A DNA stretch of 7,006 nucleotides from Candidatus Brevibacterium intestinigallinarum (GTDB lineage Bacteria > Actinomycetota > Actinomycetes > Actinomycetales > Brevibacteriaceae), in contig DWZY01000148.1 of assembly GCA_019117325.1 (NCBI GenBank), positions 1 through 7,006 on the forward strand. The letters run 5' to 3'. Below are positions 5,749 to 7,006 of this stretch, piece by piece. The notes below the pieces were generated by a model. That model saw nothing but the letters and a program-made list of their open reading frames with translations. It had not been told where the DNA came from and searched no databases. Both the position numbers and the translations under genes were made by a program. Numbering within the stretch: the first letter of the stretch is position 1; the number at the start of each line of letters is the position of its first letter.

Positions 5749-5766
5749 CCGGGCCGAGGGGCCCGG
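5749..5766 (+). terminator. GC-rich hairpin between metI and the PrpF-family gene (terminator or leader structure)
   Basis: CCGGGCC (5749-5755) pairs with GGCCCGG (5760-5766) around a GAGG loop, with no T-run after it. Alternative pairings exist with GGCCC at 5733-5737. It may end metNI transcripts or be a structured leader of the following gene. The sequence does not decide. Confidence 0.35.
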
Positions 5767-5802
5767 TGATGGGCGAGATCCAGTGAGGGAGTGGCGCGAC
5801 TG

Positions 5803-6957
5803 ATGGAGTGGATCAACGCGATCTTCATGCGGGGAGGCACCAGCAAGGGCCTCTTCTTCGATGCCCGCGACCTGCCGGAGGACCAGTCCGCACGCGACCG
5901 GATCTTCACGGGCGCCCTGGGCTCGCCGGACCCGTTCGGCCGGCAGCTGGATGGCATGGGCGGCGGGGTGTCCTCGCTGTCGAAGATCGTCGTCGTGTCC
6001 GCCTCCGAGCGCGAGGGCGTCGACGTCGAGTACACCTTCGGGCAGGTCGCGGTGGACGAGGCGGTCGTCGACTACTCGGGCAACTGCGGGAATCTGTCCT
6101 CCGCCGTCGTCCCCTTCGCCCTGCAGGTGGGACTCCTGAGCGCCGAGGCCGATGGGCCGGCCGCCGTCACCGTCCACAACACGAACACGGGGGCGACCAT
6201 CGTCGTGCGCCTGACCGTGCGCGGGGGAGTCGCGGAGACTATTGGCGATCTCGTCGTCCCGGGTGTGGCGGGCTCCGGGTCTCCCATCGAGCTGCAGTAC
6301 GTGGAAGCTGGCGGGTCGCGGGCCGGTGCGATCCTTCCCACGGGCCGCCCGGTCGATCGCCTGGACCTGGGCGACCGCACCGTCGAGGCCTCACTGGTCG
6401 ATGTCTCCGCGCCTGTCGTCCTGGTCCGGGCCGCCGATGTGGGGCTGACGGGGACCGAATCACCGGATCAGATCGATGCGGATGCAGACCTCCTGGCGCT
6501 GCTCGACCTGATCCGCCGGGCGGGCACCGTCGCGATGGGACTCGCGGCGACACCTGCGGACAGCCCGCTGGCGCACCCCAAGATCGCGCTCGTCGCCCCG
6601 CCTGCGACCACGACCCTGCTGGACGGGACGGCGGTGGAGGCCGCCGACTGCGACCTCGTGACCCGTGTGCTGTCGATGGAGGTGGCGCACCGGGCGATCC
6701 CGGGTACGTCCGCGCTCTGCGCCGCGGCGGCCGCCCAGATCCCCGGCACTGTCGTGCAGGAAGCGGTGGGCGTGGGCGCGGCCTCTGCGGGAGCAGCGCG
6801 TGACGAGGACACTCCGCTGCGCCTCGCCACACCGTCGGGCGTCGTCACGTGTGCAGCGGACGTGCGACTGGAGGACGGGATTCCACAGGCCGCGTCCGCA
6901 TCGCTGTTCCGCACGGCGCGGCCCCTCATGCGCGGGCAGGTCGCCGTCCCGCACTGA
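5803..6957 (+). CDS. PrpF-family protein (aconitate/methylaconitate/oxalomesaconate-type isomerase)
   Basis: A 384-residue protein with the diaminopimelate-epimerase-like fold of the PrpF family. Conserved blocks are MRGGTSKGLFF (9-19), GMGGGVSSLSK (51-61), VDYSGNCGNLSSAV (89-102) and FRTARPLMRG (369-378). K61 and C95 have the same 34-residue spacing as catalytic K73 and C107 of Shewanella PrpF, so the acid/base pair for moving or isomerising a double bond in an unsaturated di- or tricarboxylate appears intact. The family includes 2-methylaconitate isomerase, 4-oxalomesaconate tautomerase and 3-methylitaconate isomerase. No acnD or prp gene is visible, so the substrate is open. ATG 5803 was chosen because MEWINAIFMRGG matches the family N terminus and GAGGGAG (5785-5791) lies 11 nt upstream. 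GTG 5791 would add four residues but abuts that site. The usual AVGPFA reads AVVPFA here (V103). Confidence 0.9.
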   Translation: MEWINAIFMRGGTSKGLFFDARDLPEDQSARDRIFTGALGSPDPFGRQLDGMGGGVSSLSKIVVVSASEREGVDVEYTFGQVAVDEAVVDYSGNCGNLSSAVVPFALQVGLLSAEADGPAAVTVHNTNTGATIVVRLTVRGGVAETIGDLVVPGVAGSGSPIELQYVEAGGSRAGAILPTGRPVDRLDLGDRTVEASLVDVSAPVVLVRAADVGLTGTESPDQIDADADLLALLDLIRRAGTVAMGLAATPADSPLAHPKIALVAPPATTTLLDGTAVEAADCDLVTRVLSMEVAHRAIPGTSALCAAAAAQIPGTVVQEAVGVGAASAGAARDEDTPLRLATPSGVVTCAADVRLEDGIPQAASASLFRTARPLMRGQVAVPH

Positions 6958-6980
6958 ACCAGTGGCGGACGACGTAAGCT
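6954..6980 (+). promoter_or_regulatory. Possible promoter for a gene beyond the window
   Basis: CTGAAC (6954-6959, containing the stop codon) and TAAGCT (6975-6980) are separated by 15 nt. The stretch CTGA...CAGTGGC...TARGCT closely resembles the one after metI. The short spacer and weak -35 keep this tentative. Confidence 0.3.
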
Positions 6981-6994
6981 GTCTAGCCCCGCTT

Positions 6995-7006
6995 GTCATG
7001 TATGAC
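6995..7006. promoter_or_regulatory. Dyad truncated by the window edge, possible operator
   Basis: GTCAT (6995-6999), GT, then ATGAC (7002-7006) form perfect 5-bp arms that run to the last base, so the symmetry may extend further. It lies 15-26 nt after the TAAGCT box, where a repressor site would cover the transcription start. Confidence 0.3.

Noticed and set aside
5791..5802. GTG 5791 as the start of the PrpF-family gene
   Set aside because: The Shine-Dalgarno GAGGGAG runs directly into it, leaving no spacer, and family members typically begin close to the M-x-W-I-x-A-x-F-M-R-G-G pattern given by ATG 5803. It remains a minor alternative.
5808..6803. A second plus-strand frame of about 331 codons inside the PrpF-family gene
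   Set aside because: Its product is Arg/Gly/Pro-rich without motifs, while the overlapping frame has the PrpF motifs and catalytic residues.

Overview
The window is GC-rich, gene-dense DNA with strongly G/C-biased third codon positions, GTG as well as ATG starts, perfect GGAGG-type ribosome binding sites and TAGGCT-like -10 boxes. Together with the protein families present this points to an actinomycete, probably a member of the Micrococcales. The genus cannot be fixed from the sequence alone. I see no mobile element, CRISPR array, tRNA or rRNA.

Layout from left to right. (1) Positions 1-1649, + strand: the C-terminal end of a fold-type-II PLP enzyme of the diaminopropionate ammonia-lyase family, translationally coupled (GTGA overlap) to an M20-family zinc amidohydrolase/deacylase that carries an unusual internal Gly/Asp-rich insertion. 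(2) A GC-rich 11-bp stem-loop separates this unit from a converging one. (3) Positions 1687-3688, - strand: metQ, a methionine-type ABC-transporter lipoprotein, followed by an isopenicillin-N-synthase-like Fe(II)/2-oxoglutarate oxygenase. (4) Positions 3689-3938: a 250-bp divergent control region with several dyads. (5) Positions 3939-5707, + strand: metN (ATPase with C-terminal NIL domain) and metI (permease), overlapping by one base. (6) Positions 5803-6957, + strand: a PrpF-family cis-trans isomerase/tautomerase with both expected catalytic residues. The last 49 bases hold a possible promoter and a dyad truncated by the window edge.

How the genes fit together. MetQ captures the substrate outside the membrane, MetI forms the channel and MetN drives it, with the NIL domain available for feedback inhibition by internal substrate. 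The catabolic-type enzymes around them (deacylase, PLP ammonia-lyase, 2OG oxygenase, isomerase) suggest a locus for importing and processing an amino acid or amino-acid derivative. That is an inference from gene neighbourhood. The genes lie in at least three transcription units, so the enzymes may serve separate purposes.

No gene here belongs to an obviously unknown family. The less ordinary signals are the split, divergent metQ/metNI arrangement with its dyads and structured metQ leader, the oxygenase placed behind metQ, the M20 insertion, and a promoter-like motif that recurs over two consecutive stop codons.
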